The notes beneath the pieces are model-generated. The model was not told where the DNA came from. It saw nothing but the letters and a program-made list of their open reading frames with translations, and ran no database searches. From the NCBI GenBank assembly GCA_030533445.1, contig CM060078.1, positions 19,740,591 to 19,804,590 on the forward strand: DNA of 64,000 nucleotides, written 5' to 3'. Shown here piece after piece: positions 52,740-63,974 of the stretch (positions are counted from its first letter, which is position 1; the number at the start of each line of letters is the position of its first letter). The translations under genes were made by a program, and so were the position numbers. The stretch comes from Cyprinodon diabolis (Eukaryota > Chordata > Actinopteri > Cyprinodontiformes > Cyprinodontidae).

Positions 52740-53360
52740 GCTAGTGGTTGGCTTATGCCAGTTGGAAACTGGTATATGTCAGTTTCTAACTGGCATATTC
52801 CAGTTGGAAACTGGTTTAAGCCAGTTGCTAACCGGCGTATGCCAGTCGGAAACTGGTTTAAGCCAGTTGCTAACCGGCATTTTCCAGTTGGAAAATAACG
52901 GCATATGCATATGAACAGAAGGGGGCATTAATCACCTGATCTTTGCAACCAGAGACGAAGAAGTGTAAACACGTTAGCTAGGCTAATGCTTAGCAAATCA
53001 CAAGCGATCTACTTCATAATGTAATATTGACAATATGCTGCCATTTTCAGAACATATAGTTACATTGTCAAAGGAAACACAAAGACCAGATTTGGGGGTA
53101 TGACTGTTTACTGTTTTTTTTAACACATAGACACATTAACAACTACATAAAACTTACCTTTTCATGAATGCAAAAATATATATATGTCAATAAAACTAAA
53201 TTAGGATATTCAGTGCCCATGTAGGACCTTTGACAAAACTGGCATATGTCGTTTTTAAACCGCCATAAACCCGTTTCCAACTGACATACAGTCGCATAAA
53301 CCAGTTTCCAACTGGCATATAGCATTTTTCAAAACTGGCATGCCAGAAACCACTTTTGGC
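52740..53360. repeat. palindromic element with inverted minisatellite arms
   Basis: The left arm (52,748-52,900) has about 3.5 units of a 42-bp repeat built on GCCAGTTGGAAACTGGTTTA and GCCAGTTGCTAACCGGC. The right arm (53,225-53,345) has the same units in reverse orientation (CCAGTTTCCAACTGGCATAT). The central 320 bp are AT-rich and unique. Each unit is itself partly palindromic. The arms translate as repeated LETG-type peptides, but this is a by-product and no gene is claimed. Confidence 0.75.
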
Positions 53361-55014
53361 TCTTGCTTCGGAGCTGCTATTGGCCGCCCGGATGCTTCTT
53401 TCACATTTCCTCTTTTTGAACAGTCTGTAAACTGGATATATGACTATTTTTTGTACGCATTTGTTCCATAGTTGTCTTTTGGTTCTAAGGATTTGGAGAA
53501 ACTGATCAACAGCAAAGATATGTCATGATGTCTAATATGCCAAATTTCTATAGGAGTATGGAGTCTATCGCATCAAGTCTATTAGAAGTCACATTTCTTT
53601 CTAAACACGATCAAATGCCAGAGGGATCAGTCTAAATGTAGGTGTATTTTACCGATTACTGATAAAGTTACATTTGTTTCAGATGTATGTCAGATATCAT
53701 CTTGTCCTCTGATGTAACCCTTTTCCACTCTACTTTAACGTTGCTATATGAGTATAATTATCATATGTGAAGTTTCAAATCACATCTGCTGTGTTTTGTT
53801 TATGATGTCACTTTTAATCTCTAACCACCTGTTGTTTTTCTTCCTTTGCCAAAGAATACATATTTATGAGGTCTGGTGATTTATATGCCCTTCTTCTCAC
53901 TCCTTACTTAAACTCCAGATGTAGTTTTACAAGCACAGAGTCATGCACTCTTTGCTCCTGGAGCTCTTACTCCTTGGAGACCAGGGTGTTTATTTCCATT
54001 GAAACACTAATCACATGCAGAAGTTGGACTCTTCTTTTTTTTAAATGAAATTTATCCAAATGAGCGTGTGGATATGTCCAAATTGTGCTCACTTTAGGTA
54101 GAAATGGAAATATTCAAATTGCCAAACCAATAGTCAGCTATCTTTGACAGCTGGACCACTAAAAGGTTGAATGTTTTGATCAGACATCGTCAAACAATCC
54201 TTTGCTGCAGGGAAAAAGGAGAAAACTTACCATAATGCTATTAATCATGCAAGGGCGTTAAGGTTCAGCTGGTGCCATGGTCAGCTTCAAAAAGCTCGAC
54301 TTATTAAGGTCTTCTCATCCGCGTGGAGTTGGCTGTAAAATCTTTGAAGATTTGATCAGGTACAGGTGTCGATTCTTGCTGCTCCAAGCTCACCTCAGAC
54401 TGTTTCGCTTTGCTATTAAAATCATAGAAAGGCCGACATGGGTCAACTTATGCATTTTTTTCTTTTTTGTGAGGGGGGGATAACTTTCTTCTAAAGTTTC
54501 ATACAGTCTAGGAAAAGCTCATTAAGTGTAATTGCTAATATTCCATCCTGAAACTATTTCTCATTTCAACTCCTTTTCTGCAAAAGCTTAAATAAAAAAA
54601 AAAAAAAAAAAGTTCTGGTGTTATGAGGGAAAAAAGTAACACTCTTATTAGTTAAAACAGGTTAACTGGGAAACTATTAATTGGACTATTTAAGATTTAG
54701 AAATCATTCTGCCAGTTTATTTCATATTCATTTAACTCTTAAGTATGTTTTTTCATTAATGAAATAACTTTAAATTTTTTATTTGGAGCACAAATAAGTT
54801 TTTTAAACATATTTTCTGCTTTTTGTTAAAGATGGAAGTAAGACTGTTTTATGTTGGGAAAAAAAATTGGTAAAAGTATTTTTTCTGCAAGAATTTGTTC
54901 TTTTATACTCATGACATTTATTTTCATGTATTAGGACTTTTAGTCTTTAAAATTCCAGAATTTGGAAAAAAAGTCTGTTTTGCCAGCATCATTTATAAAC
55001 GTTAAATCTAATGT
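53361..55014. other. intergenic, no gene recognised
   Basis: Mostly AT-rich unique-looking sequence with a poly-A run at 54,594-54,611. ORFs at 53,866-54,048 and 54,277-54,483 have no recognisable family. Confidence 0.5.
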
Positions 55015-55190
55015 TTTATTCATTTCTTCAGTACTCCAGTAGCCTCTTTACTGAATACTTTTTTACTTTTATTTAAGTAATTTCTTGGATGACTACTTTT
55101 TACTTTTACTCGAGTAAAAAAAATGTTATAGTAGTGCTACTGTTACTTGAGTACAATTTATGGGTATTCTACCCACGTTTGACCATTTCA
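55015..55190 (-). mobile_element. dispersed repeat of the 'TTACTTGAGTA' type
   Basis: CTACTTTTTACTTTTACTCGAGTAAA, CTACTGTTACTTGAGTACAA and ATTCTACCCACGTTTGACC are the familiar parts of a very common fish repeat, probably a non-autonomous DNA transposon. One end only is clear. Confidence 0.6.
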
Positions 55191-55987
55191 GACCTCTTCT
55201 GGTCCTCACACATACAGTAGACACTTCTGGGAGACCCATCACAAACTATGCTCCCCACAGTACCTCAAGAAACATAGCCTTCCACAAAAGCTGCTACTCA
55301 TCTTTAACATGACTATTATTCATTCTGTCCTCTGTTTATTTATCACTGTGTGGTTTATTTTGTCCACAAATAGAACAGATCAAGAAACTGTAAAAGTCTA
55401 GGGTTGGAAGGACAACTCACTGATATGAACCCCACACATCTTGTGAACAAACGTTAGACTTTTACCTTCAGCTCCTTCCTGCAGATCACTATTTAAAAAA
55501 ATAATAACATTCAATAACAGAAACACAGTGAACACCTCAATGCTGAAGTAATCAGCTATTCTCGAATGAAACTACTGTAAATAGGCATACCCCCTTCACT
55601 GAATATTATTTTTTTTTAACTGCAAATTGAACATATGAGTTTCTTTATTTCTGTTTTTGCTTCCTAATAAGTTTATAATATTACCTAAGCAGTTTTATTG
55701 TAACTGGGGTCACATTGCTCCATTGATCAAACAATCATGGCCAATAAAGTTGTCTCTGATTCAGAATATTGTTCCTCACTCTAGTGTCCTTACTCTCTCT
55801 GCTCTCGTCTATGAATTGTTTGCAGCTACTGCTACAATTGCCTTTGCGCTCTTTCTGTTTGTTTCTAACAGAATGTTTAACTGGGCTGGTGATTAAGCAA
55901 TTAGTGAGTCTTTTCTGGGCTAACTAACAAGAAAATTCCCTCAAATTTTAAGAATGGTGTAATTTCATTGCATAACAAATTCCCTTT
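55191..55987. other. intergenic, no gene recognised
   Basis: AT-rich sequence without a recognised repeat. The ORF of 79 codons at 55,657-55,896 has no family similarity. Confidence 0.5.
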
Positions 55988-56432
55988 TGTCATGGTTTTG
56001 CACTTTTTGGTTATGGTTAAGTTTTCTTCTTGAGTTTTCATTGGTTTAATTTAAGTTTTGTGTTGTTTTATGGTTGTATTTGAGTTCTTATGTATTTCTT
56101 GTTTACCCTGTGTGGCCTTCTTGTGTCACTCTCCTTCCCATTGCTCCCTTCTAGATCCTTCTGTCCACACCTGCTCCCAATCAGTTGATTAGCCTAAACT
56201 TTGTTCTGTTTGGTATATATACTCCTCCTCTTCCTCCTGAGTCTTCGTTTGCTGGTTTCTTGTTGTTTCTGTGCTCCTCATGTTTATTTTCCTTGTGGTT
56301 TTTGGTTTTCTGTATTTAGTTGTTTTGGATTTTTGCTTCAGTTGCCTCCTTTTGGTTATTAAAGCTGCAAGAAACCACTTTAGCTTCTGTCTCTGAATTT
56401 TGGTCCCCCAAACACCCCCACACAATCTGACA
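55988..56432 (+). mobile_element. probable solo LTR
   Basis: 445 bp starting TGTCATGG and ending CTGACA, i.e. TGTCA/TGACA terminal inverted repeats of the TG...CA type. The flanking 5-mers CCTTT and CCTTA match at four of five bases. Inside are a TATA box (GGTATATATACTCC, about 56,212-56,225) and a polyadenylation-like ATTAAA about 140 bp downstream, in LTR order. No internal retroviral or retrotransposon genes flank it. The family was not determined. Confidence 0.65.
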
Positions 56433-57044
56433 CCTTATACTTTTGAATATAATTTAAACACAATGTATATTTTAATTTTAATATAGCATTTTTTTAATAC
56501 ATAACTGTCAGGTTTATGTTTTTAAAATTAAGTGTGCTTCCTAAAAATATATACAAATGACCATATCTGTTTTATATGCATAAGGTTTATTGTTTAAATC
56601 GCATAATAAACAGTTTCCCTTCATGCACTATAAACTATGATTTTTTTAATGGCAAAAATGCTGTAAAATTAAACAAACTTAATTTAAATTTCTAAAAACA
56701 ATGTGAAAGAACACTGGTAAAGTTATAGTAGTTAGTAGGGGAGTAAAGAAAAATGTATTCTGGGAAATATCACAATATTAGTTCTGATTTAAAATACGTA
56801 TTAATTCATCTCAAATGTAAAACTGTATGTTGATGTATTCTTATTTAACACTTAAAGCTGCAGTTTCTAGTTTGAAGCTCGCTGCCCAAGAGCCTGTAAT
56901 TCAGCTTCTCTGCACAGCAAAGCAACAATGAGATCTTGTGAGATTTTTCAGAGCTATATTAGCATGATAATGTCTGTATGGTCTTTGTTAAAGTTCCAGG
57001 ATATATCCAGAAAAATCATATAGTGACGTATTGTTTATGTATTT
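56433..57044. other. intergenic, no gene recognised
   Basis: Strongly AT-rich; nothing recognised. Confidence 0.5.
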
Positions 57045-57480
57045 TTTTTTTATCAAGGTTATTGTCGTTAACTAAAACTAATGAAATTACAAAAACAAAA
57101 AACAGAATTGAAAGACATCTTTGTTTACTGACATGAGAATAAAAAAATAGACCTGGCAAAAAAACTTACTAAAACTGTAATGTGTTTCCAGAACTAATTA
57201 AAAGTATGTGAATTTTAAGAGAGAATGTGCTTAATTTTTGTTTGTGTCTACAATAAACCAATATGAAGTCTGGTTTCCGGTTGATGTTTTATTTATTTTT
57301 TTTTTTTGCTGAACTACATTACGTCAGCAGATAGCAAGTAAGGTAGTCAGGTCATTTGTGTTGCTGCAGCATCATGTCCTTATAGGTATTTTACAAAGAA
57401 ATTGTAAAAAAAAATAAGAAATAGAATAAAACTGAAAATCAGAGGTCAAAAAAATTATGAAACTAATACTTTTAGAAACT
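57045..57480. mobile_element. degenerate dispersed repeat ('TCGTTAACTAAAACTA' type)
   Basis: TTATTGTCGTTAACTAAAAC at the left and GAAACTAATACTTTTAG at the right match a common A-rich fish repeat, with a GC-richer insert-like centre at 57,290-57,380. Family unknown. Confidence 0.4.
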
Positions 57481-59985
57481 GTAGACTTCCGTACTTGTTT
57501 GGTGTCACAAAAGTTCCTTAAAAGATTTCAAGCAGATTAATAATGCTTTTAGTAAGAGTTGGATCATAAGGAGGCTTTTTATATTTGTTACTTACATTAA
57601 AATGGTCTAAAGTAGTTTTTGCATTTGAAGCTCATTGTATGAGTACGGATGAGTTAAATGTAGTTTTGCCCAAAACATTCCCAATTTAACTTTGCTTGGT
57701 ATTATTTAAAATAAAAACCACTAGGGCTGTGAATTGAGCATAATTTGTAAGTTTTAAATAGTTTAAAAATTTGTTTTTTTATTAAGGAGTTGTTTTTTTT
57801 TTTTGCATTGGGGAAGGACACTCCTTATCTTATAGATGGTACTCTGTTAATTTTATATATTTTTTTCACAATGATACTGAGTTAATTTACTAAAGAATTG
57901 TGGATGAATCTTGATTTGCATTGTTTGCACAAGCAAACTGTTTTAGTTTCATTTGAAATGAACCTTTACCTTTATTTACATCCTATCTTCATTTCTTCTA
58001 CCTTTAATAAATGCCCAAAACTTCTAAGGATAGTAAAGTTAATCCATCTTAATATAAATAGAAGATTTTCATCACCACAGTAGTGATATATATATATGGA
58101 GGATTTTGTGGTTGGTAGACCTTTGTTAACGTCTGGTGATAAAATAACTTAATTTAAGTTAGTTTTACAGTTTTACAAATTAAATCAGGAAAACAAAGTT
58201 AAATCATTCCAATGTCAGAGGAGGGAACAAAGAATTACACTTTTCTCAGTCCTTGCTTTGCCTGCATGTAGAATGTCTGGTTGACTTCATTCAAGCTTGC
58301 ACTCCTTTGACCTAAATCTCTAGAGTGTAAAAAATGTTGCAATAAATATATAAAGTTTTGGCAACCGATCTTGGTCAAAAAAGGGAAATTATAATGCTCA
58401 CATTTTTACCTGAAACTTTCCTTTATGCTCAATTTCAATTCATATATTTACTTGTAATGATCAGCCACCAAGCTGCCGTCCTCTGCCCTCTTTGTAGTCA
58501 GTAGGTTACTGTTAGTGCAGAGTCTCTGCTGATTGTCATCCTAGCCATTGAACCCTATTGGTAACAGCATAAGTGAGATTTAAGCCTCAGAAACATGAGT
58601 GTGGAGGTGATTGATGTGAAATATGCCCTCCCTCATTGACTGGATGAACTCCATTTTCTGTTCCTAATGCAGAAATCACTCCGGGTCCCTAGCATAATGA
58701 TTTACGATGAATCTGTGTCAATGTTGAACTCGGCAAACCCCACGTAATCCATCTTGCAGATATACCTACCCCGAGCCCACCCTACCTTGCCAGCCCTCAG
58801 CCTCCCCATCCTCTCAGCCGTCACAATGGGGGAAAGTAAGGAATCCAGCTTGCTCCCTTTCTGCCTCTCTCGCTTTCTACGTCTGTTGGTGTTGAATCCA
58901 TTACAGGCATGATGTGTAATCACAGAGGACCTCTGTGCCCCCTCAGACTGTAATTACCTGGATACTGAAACTCCCTCACTCCATCCCTAACACTAACTCG
59001 GAACTCCAGTAACCATCATGCAGTGCTTTCAAACGATCCGGGTGGCTTTGTTAAAATTTGTAGAAGGGAGGAAAAAAACAAAGGTTCATGCATTAAAGTA
59101 ATAAGATTTTGACCTCTGTGATGACCATTGCTGGGGAATAAATTATGATCAGAGCAAAGTCTCTACTGCACACCCCTCCTCCACCTCTATATGAAAATCT
59201 TAAGTACAGTACAGTACACGCAACATGACTGCACCGTGAAATCAACCCCTGTTGTCAGTCTTTGTATTCTACACAGTGGCACCAGTGTTGCTGCTGACAA
59301 ACATTATCTTGTGTGTGATCATGTGCACAATGTCACCCCCCCACCTCCCCTTTCAAAATAAGTCAAAGTGGAGCTGGCTGTGTAGACACAGTAGGGTTGT
59401 CACACTATGTCAAGTGCGCGGTGTCAGCGTTGCATCTGTTGCAGTCACATCTCAGAAGACACGAGGAAGCATCTCTCTGTTGACTTCATCTGTTTGTTTG
59501 GCAGCCTGCCTGATTGCTGGAGTGTGTAGTGGCGAAGAGGAGCTCCGGCTCAGTCGTTGCGAACGCTGAGACAAGCCTAATCCCCGCTTTGCTGGGAGAA
59601 CAGGGAGTCTGGCCCCAAACAAACAATACAACAGGCAAGCTCCCGTGACTTCCCAGCACCACACTGCAAAAAGGGCTTTCTTGAATACATTTTACAAATC
59701 TGGAAACATTCAACTTTTTGTAATAGCTTGCTATTGAGATAAATGACATTACTCTCAAGAAGTTTCTGCACTTACTGGCAATGACACTTTTACATTGCTA
59801 TAGAGGAATTTTAACCCATTGTTGTTTAAGCATGAGCAACCTATATTATGTGTTGCTACAACATCTAAAATCAAATTAAAGTCTGCCCTTTGACTAGGCC
59901 ACAACTACAGTATGCTTTGAGAGCCTTTTTACGTCTTTTAAGCCACTTTGATGTGACCTTGTTAATTCATGATATGCAACCAAAA
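57481..59985. other. intergenic, no gene recognised
   Basis: AT-rich to 58,430, including a short TA run near 58,088. 58,440-59,000 and 59,230-59,660 are GC-richer unique sequence with overlapping ORFs on both strands but no family similarity. They might be regulatory. Confidence 0.5.
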
Positions 59986-60110
59986 ATAAAGGTGGCAAAT
60001 TGGAGGAGAAAACCAGAGAGAACCCAGGTGGGGATTTGAACCCGGGAACTTCTTGCTTTAAGTTAACATTGCTAACAGAGCCCAAAAACAGCCCAATATG
60101 TAAGCATGTT
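59986..60110 (-). mobile_element. tRNA-derived SINE fragment, minus strand
   Basis: On the minus strand it reads CCCGGGTTCAAATCCCCACC, with a canonical B box GGTTCAAATCC, then GGGTTCTCTCTGGTTTTCTC. This is the same SINE order as at 34,127 and 45,695. Confidence 0.65.
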
Positions 60111-61039
60111 TTCCTGAACTAGTTACATTTTATAAAAGTGTTTATCATTATAGTTTCTAAGGTGCTTTTTGATTCTGTTTTGTACAACAGCCACATCCCG
60201 GCAGACAGATTGTTACACTTAGGTGTCGTCCCTACTGTCTACATTCCATTTGGATGATTTAATGATTGCTCATGTTTTCTCCCTGTACCTGATTCCTGCC
60301 CTTGAATGAACCCATCCTTAACTTTCTCAACTTAGATAAGGTTTGGTTAATGGACCTTAGGACACAAACATGTAAAAATATCTATTTCTGTTAGGCAGAA
60401 ATAAGTGTATAAAAAAAATTATGCAAGACATGTGGCAGAACACTGCCAAAGCAATAAGGTAGTTCTTTTCAAGGCTCATCTATATTAGTATATAAATAAT
60501 TAGAAAGTATGTTTTAACAGTAACTTAAAACTATACATGTCAATGTTAAGTTGTCCAAATTAATTTCTGATCAATGCAATTTATTCCAGTATTGTCCAAT
60601 TATATAGTAACGTTTGGTTCCAATTTCCCAAACTTAAAATGTATTTAATCTGTAAAAGAACACAGTCAATATCAGTTGATTAGAAAATTGCATTGATTTG
60701 TTTTCCTTTCCATCTGTGTCTGCCTGGACAAGATTGTGGCAACAGTAGAAAGGAACAGCTCTATTTTACAGAGGGAAACTACACGCATAAATAGGCTCAC
60801 CACAAGGTAAACAGAAACATTTGTCCCATGGTACAGACTCTCTGAGATATAGGAAACGAAGCAAAAAAAAAAAAAAAAAATTATTATTGACTATTTCCAT
60901 GTAAACTGAAACACAAACGCATTGAGCCTGGGGCACCTTCTATGAGACACACAACCAAAAAAGCAACAAAAAAACAAAAACAAATACACCTCAAAATATT
61001 ATGGGATAACCCTTTCAAACTGGCTGAAAAACTTGTTTA
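60111..61039. other. intergenic, no gene recognised
   Basis: AT-rich sequence with a poly-A run at 60,864-60,881; nothing recognised. Confidence 0.5.
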
Positions 61040-61510
61040 AACCTTGGAACAATCGGCTTTTAGTGGCCGTGGGAACCGTCACTGTTGCATTTCTACCGGG
61101 ACAACTGCATTAAAATCACCTCGACTCTGATTGGCATGCTGTGAGAACTCCAGATCTCGGTTGACCCGCTACATTAAGTGACACCATTGAACGCAACGTA
61201 TGGACGTTAACACACCGCGCCAGTCGCTTTTGATCTAACAAGCCAAAACAACTCTGTTTGCATTTAATAAACATGGAGCAGCACTTGGAAAGAGGGATTT
61301 GGACAGGTAAAGGACAGAAATAATAAAAAAAATACTGACTATGATCTGGCTCCCGTCCATGTTGCTCTCCATTATTTACTTCCCTGATTTCCTTAGCACT
61401 GTTAACATCATCAATGCTCACCCACCATGATGCCATTATCAGACATGCAGAAAAGAATCAAAAGCCGATTGTTAGCAGGTCAACCCGGTTTTGAAAAACC
61501 CGGGTTTTCA
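61040..61510 (-). repeat. dispersed repeat, copy B (inverse of 7393-7740)
   Basis: On the minus strand it reads CACTGAAAACCCGGGTTTTT, GGTTGACCTGCTAAC, then TGGCGCGGTGTGTTAACGTC and CATACGTTGCGTTCAATGG. These landmarks occur in the same order at 7,393-7,740. A central part here differs, so one copy carries an insertion. Confidence 0.55.
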
Positions 61511-62464
61511 GTGTGAAAGCTTCAGGGCATGACCCAAACTACTCATTGCACATACAAACATTTCGGCTGAAGAAATTAATCACAGACCTCTTAATGTTAC
61601 AAAAATCATCAACAGGATGGTTCTGTCAATTTTAAGTGATGCCTCTGTGTCTTTTGTCACTTAAAATGTATATTTTTTTGTGTAATTTCTGTAGTCTGTT
61701 TAAGCCCTGAACTGATTAAAAAAAAGACCCCAAATGGGGTCATGACCCCAACTTTGGGAATCTATGCACTACAATCTGTTGGCACCAATAGCTCAGTCTG
61801 TTGTTAACATTCTTTAAAAAAGAGCCTTGCATCTAAAAACAAAAGCACCAGGAGTTGGCTACTTGCTATCAGAAAGAAAACAAAGAGAGGAGACAAACTT
61901 TACAACAAGACATCTAGTGGGTCAATTCATGTGTAAAGCACAAACAGAAAAGCAGCCAGGATCGTGCTGAAAGGAAGGAGGATTGAAAAAGCAATGACAG
62001 ACAAAAATGTAGGAAGGCAACACGCACTGAAAAAGTTGATAGGCGCCAGAACCTCAGGGTCAATCTACACTCTTCCAACAGGAAAATTAACGAGTAAAAC
62101 ATCCATATTTTCTAAATAAAGACAAACTATACTTTCCCACAGCCTTTACTAACAAATAGAGGACTATATTCAAATATCTACTTTCTAGATAAAAGGTATA
62201 GTGGATAAAATTATTTCAGGTTTGAGTTTTGGGCGAACATCTTTTCCATTGTCATTATTGTTCTGCATACAATTGATATTTACAAATACTAATATCAACA
62301 TACATTGATCATTTAATAACTTTTTTATTAAAATAGTTTTTTTATCTATGATTTCACAGAAGACCTCTAGATGACTTGCAGACACATTTTCTCTTTACCC
62401 TATAAAACACTAAATCTATTTCTGAAAAGAGCATTAATTTTCTACTTATACTTTATTGTTAGTA
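61511..62464. other. intergenic, no gene recognised
   Basis: AT-rich sequence; a short ACCCCAAATGGGGTCATGACC palindromic stretch lies near 61,727. Nothing coding. Confidence 0.5.
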
Positions 62465-62586
62465 TATTGATGTGCATAATTGCCCAGTGTTTTTGTTGTC
62501 AAGTAATTGTTAATATATGAATTAGAGGGAAATAAATGGTAGGGGTGAACACAGGGGTGGCCATGGCCCCCCATCTAGCTCCGCCC
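62465..62586 (+). repeat. hAT-like repeat end, copy 1
   Basis: CCAGTGTTTTTGTTGTCAAG, then AAATAAATGGTAGGGGTG, ending CATCTAGCTCCGCCCCTG. The end CAGGGGCGGAGCTAGATG (in reverse) is a hAT-type terminus frequent in fish. Confidence 0.65.
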
Positions 62587-62829
62587 CTGCTTGTTATTAA
62601 ATAGACATTAATGTTTGCCATCACAATATCCATATTTTTAGAGTGTTAAAAAGGTAATAAGGTATTGTCCTGGATTCCAATAACGCTATTGGCTTGAAAT
62701 GTTGATTTTCAAAGTATAAAGTGTTAAATACTACCGCCTTGTATAAGAAATGTCCATTAAGTAGATTTTTTTAACTCTGTTTTTTCCTCTCTCTCTCTTC
62801 TAACATACATTTTGGTAAACATCAACAGG

Positions 62830-63159
62830 GAGGGCTTTGTTTTCCTCCCTGCCGCCAAGGCGAGAAGAGTGCGGCTTTACTGGTTGAGCTGCAGGAATCC
62901 GGATATGATGAAAAATGTTTCAGACCTGAGTAAACTTAGCGCAACTGCGCGCCCAAGGCGTGAGTAGGATACGTGCGTCAAAAACTCATCTGGGATATTT
63001 AGGACTGTGAACTTTTTAAGAGTTAACATTGGAAAAGTTTCTCGGCTGTAAAGCCATTCTTCAAGTTTTATTTTTACTGCCTGACTTTTTTGAGGAAACA
63101 GTTGAAGGAAGGATGAGAATAAGTCAGATCTGAAGTGAGGGAGTTGTCATGTTTGAAAG
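62830..63159 (+). other. mdfic: probable 5' UTR exon of the mdfic-like gene
   Basis: The sequence turns more GC-rich near 62,830 and ends at a strong donor (AAAG then gtaagt at 63160). It holds short upstream ORFs: 62905-62967 (20 codons), 63113-63133 (6 codons), and one starting at 63149 that crosses the splice junction. No long coding frame is present. The 5' boundary is a guess; no TATA box is obvious. Confidence 0.45.
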
Positions 63160-63442
63160 GTAAGTCGGATTATACAAACAGTAAATCTGCCGTAAGATTG
63201 AACTTTTCTACTTTTTTATGAAACAAAAAAAAAAAAGTTGTGTATAAATTGGCTGCTTGTGAAGTATTACAGGACGGTTTATGTAAAAGAAGAAAAAAGC
63301 GAAGGGAAATTTCCACTAAGTTTAACAGCGGCTCGACGTCACTTTTCTGTGCGCGTGAATGCGCAGTTTGAAGAATGACTTCCATAGTTTGGCTTTGTGT
63401 CTTCAGCTCTGCGCTGATTGTGAGACTTATTGCTTTTTGCAG

Positions 63443-63634
63443 GACTGAGGGCTGAAGAGAGAGGGAAAAAAAGGGAGGAACTACTGCTGCTTCTGGTGGT
63501 TTATATATTTTTTTCTCCTCTGGAAGAGGACGTCTGTCTCATGTCCAAGGAGACTGTCCATCCATCAGAAGGGCCGGTGGGGCCAGGACAGGGCCCCCGG
63601 CAAGAGACTAGTCCCCTGCTGTCAGGGTCGCACG
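63443..63634 (+). CDS. mdfic: probable mdfic (MyoD family inhibitor domain containing), first coding exon
   Basis: MDFIC is an I-mfa domain protein that binds transcription factors and channels. The acceptor tgctttttgcag precedes the exon, and the donor gtaaga follows at 63635. The first in-frame ATG is at 63541 and gives 31 codons plus one base: [17 protein letters not shown], then [14 protein letters not shown]. Human MDFIC, as I recall it, starts MSGAGEALAPGPVGP; the shared MS start, GPVGP and exon length support the assignment, as does the order foxp2-mdfic on one strand, which matches human. The Cys-rich I-mfa domain lies on later exons outside the window. The ATG has a poor context (C at -3, T at +4), and the same frame is open upstream through the junction. 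Coding part 63541-63634; 63443-63540 is probably 5' UTR. The gene name is an inference. Confidence 0.6.
63541..63634 (+). CDS. mdfic: mdfic-like coding segment from the chosen ATG
   Basis: ATG 63541 is chosen because the frame from the acceptor has no earlier ATG and the GPVGP similarity starts after it. The 94 nt end in phase 1 at a clear donor. Reading on past the donor gives sequence without similarity to any family I know. Confidence 0.55.
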
Positions 63635-63767
63635 GTAAGAAAGCACAAGACAGCCCATTAATCAGCGGCTTTGGACGTATATTTGGTGGGTTAAAATTAA
63701 GTGCAGGGTTCCATGCAACCTTTTTTTATTTTTATATAAATACATATGCTGTATAAGGAGTAAGGAT

Positions 63768-63881
63768 CAGGCAGGGGCGGAGCTAGATGGGGTTCAGTGG
63801 TAGCCACGGTCACCCCTGTGACCACCCCTACCATTTATTTTCTCTAAAGTAGAATATTCAAAGAATAACATTTTATATATA

Positions 63882-63974
<93 letters not shown>

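Noticed and set aside
52660..52914. 84-codon ORF with repeated LETG peptides
   Set aside because: The repetition comes from the 42-bp minisatellite, which is in inverted copies nearby; there is no gene context.
63430..63540. Extension of the mdfic-like frame upstream of the acceptor
   Set aside because: Bases before 63443 are the intron end (TTTTTGCAG); only the part after the acceptor can be in mRNA, and it has no ATG before 63541.
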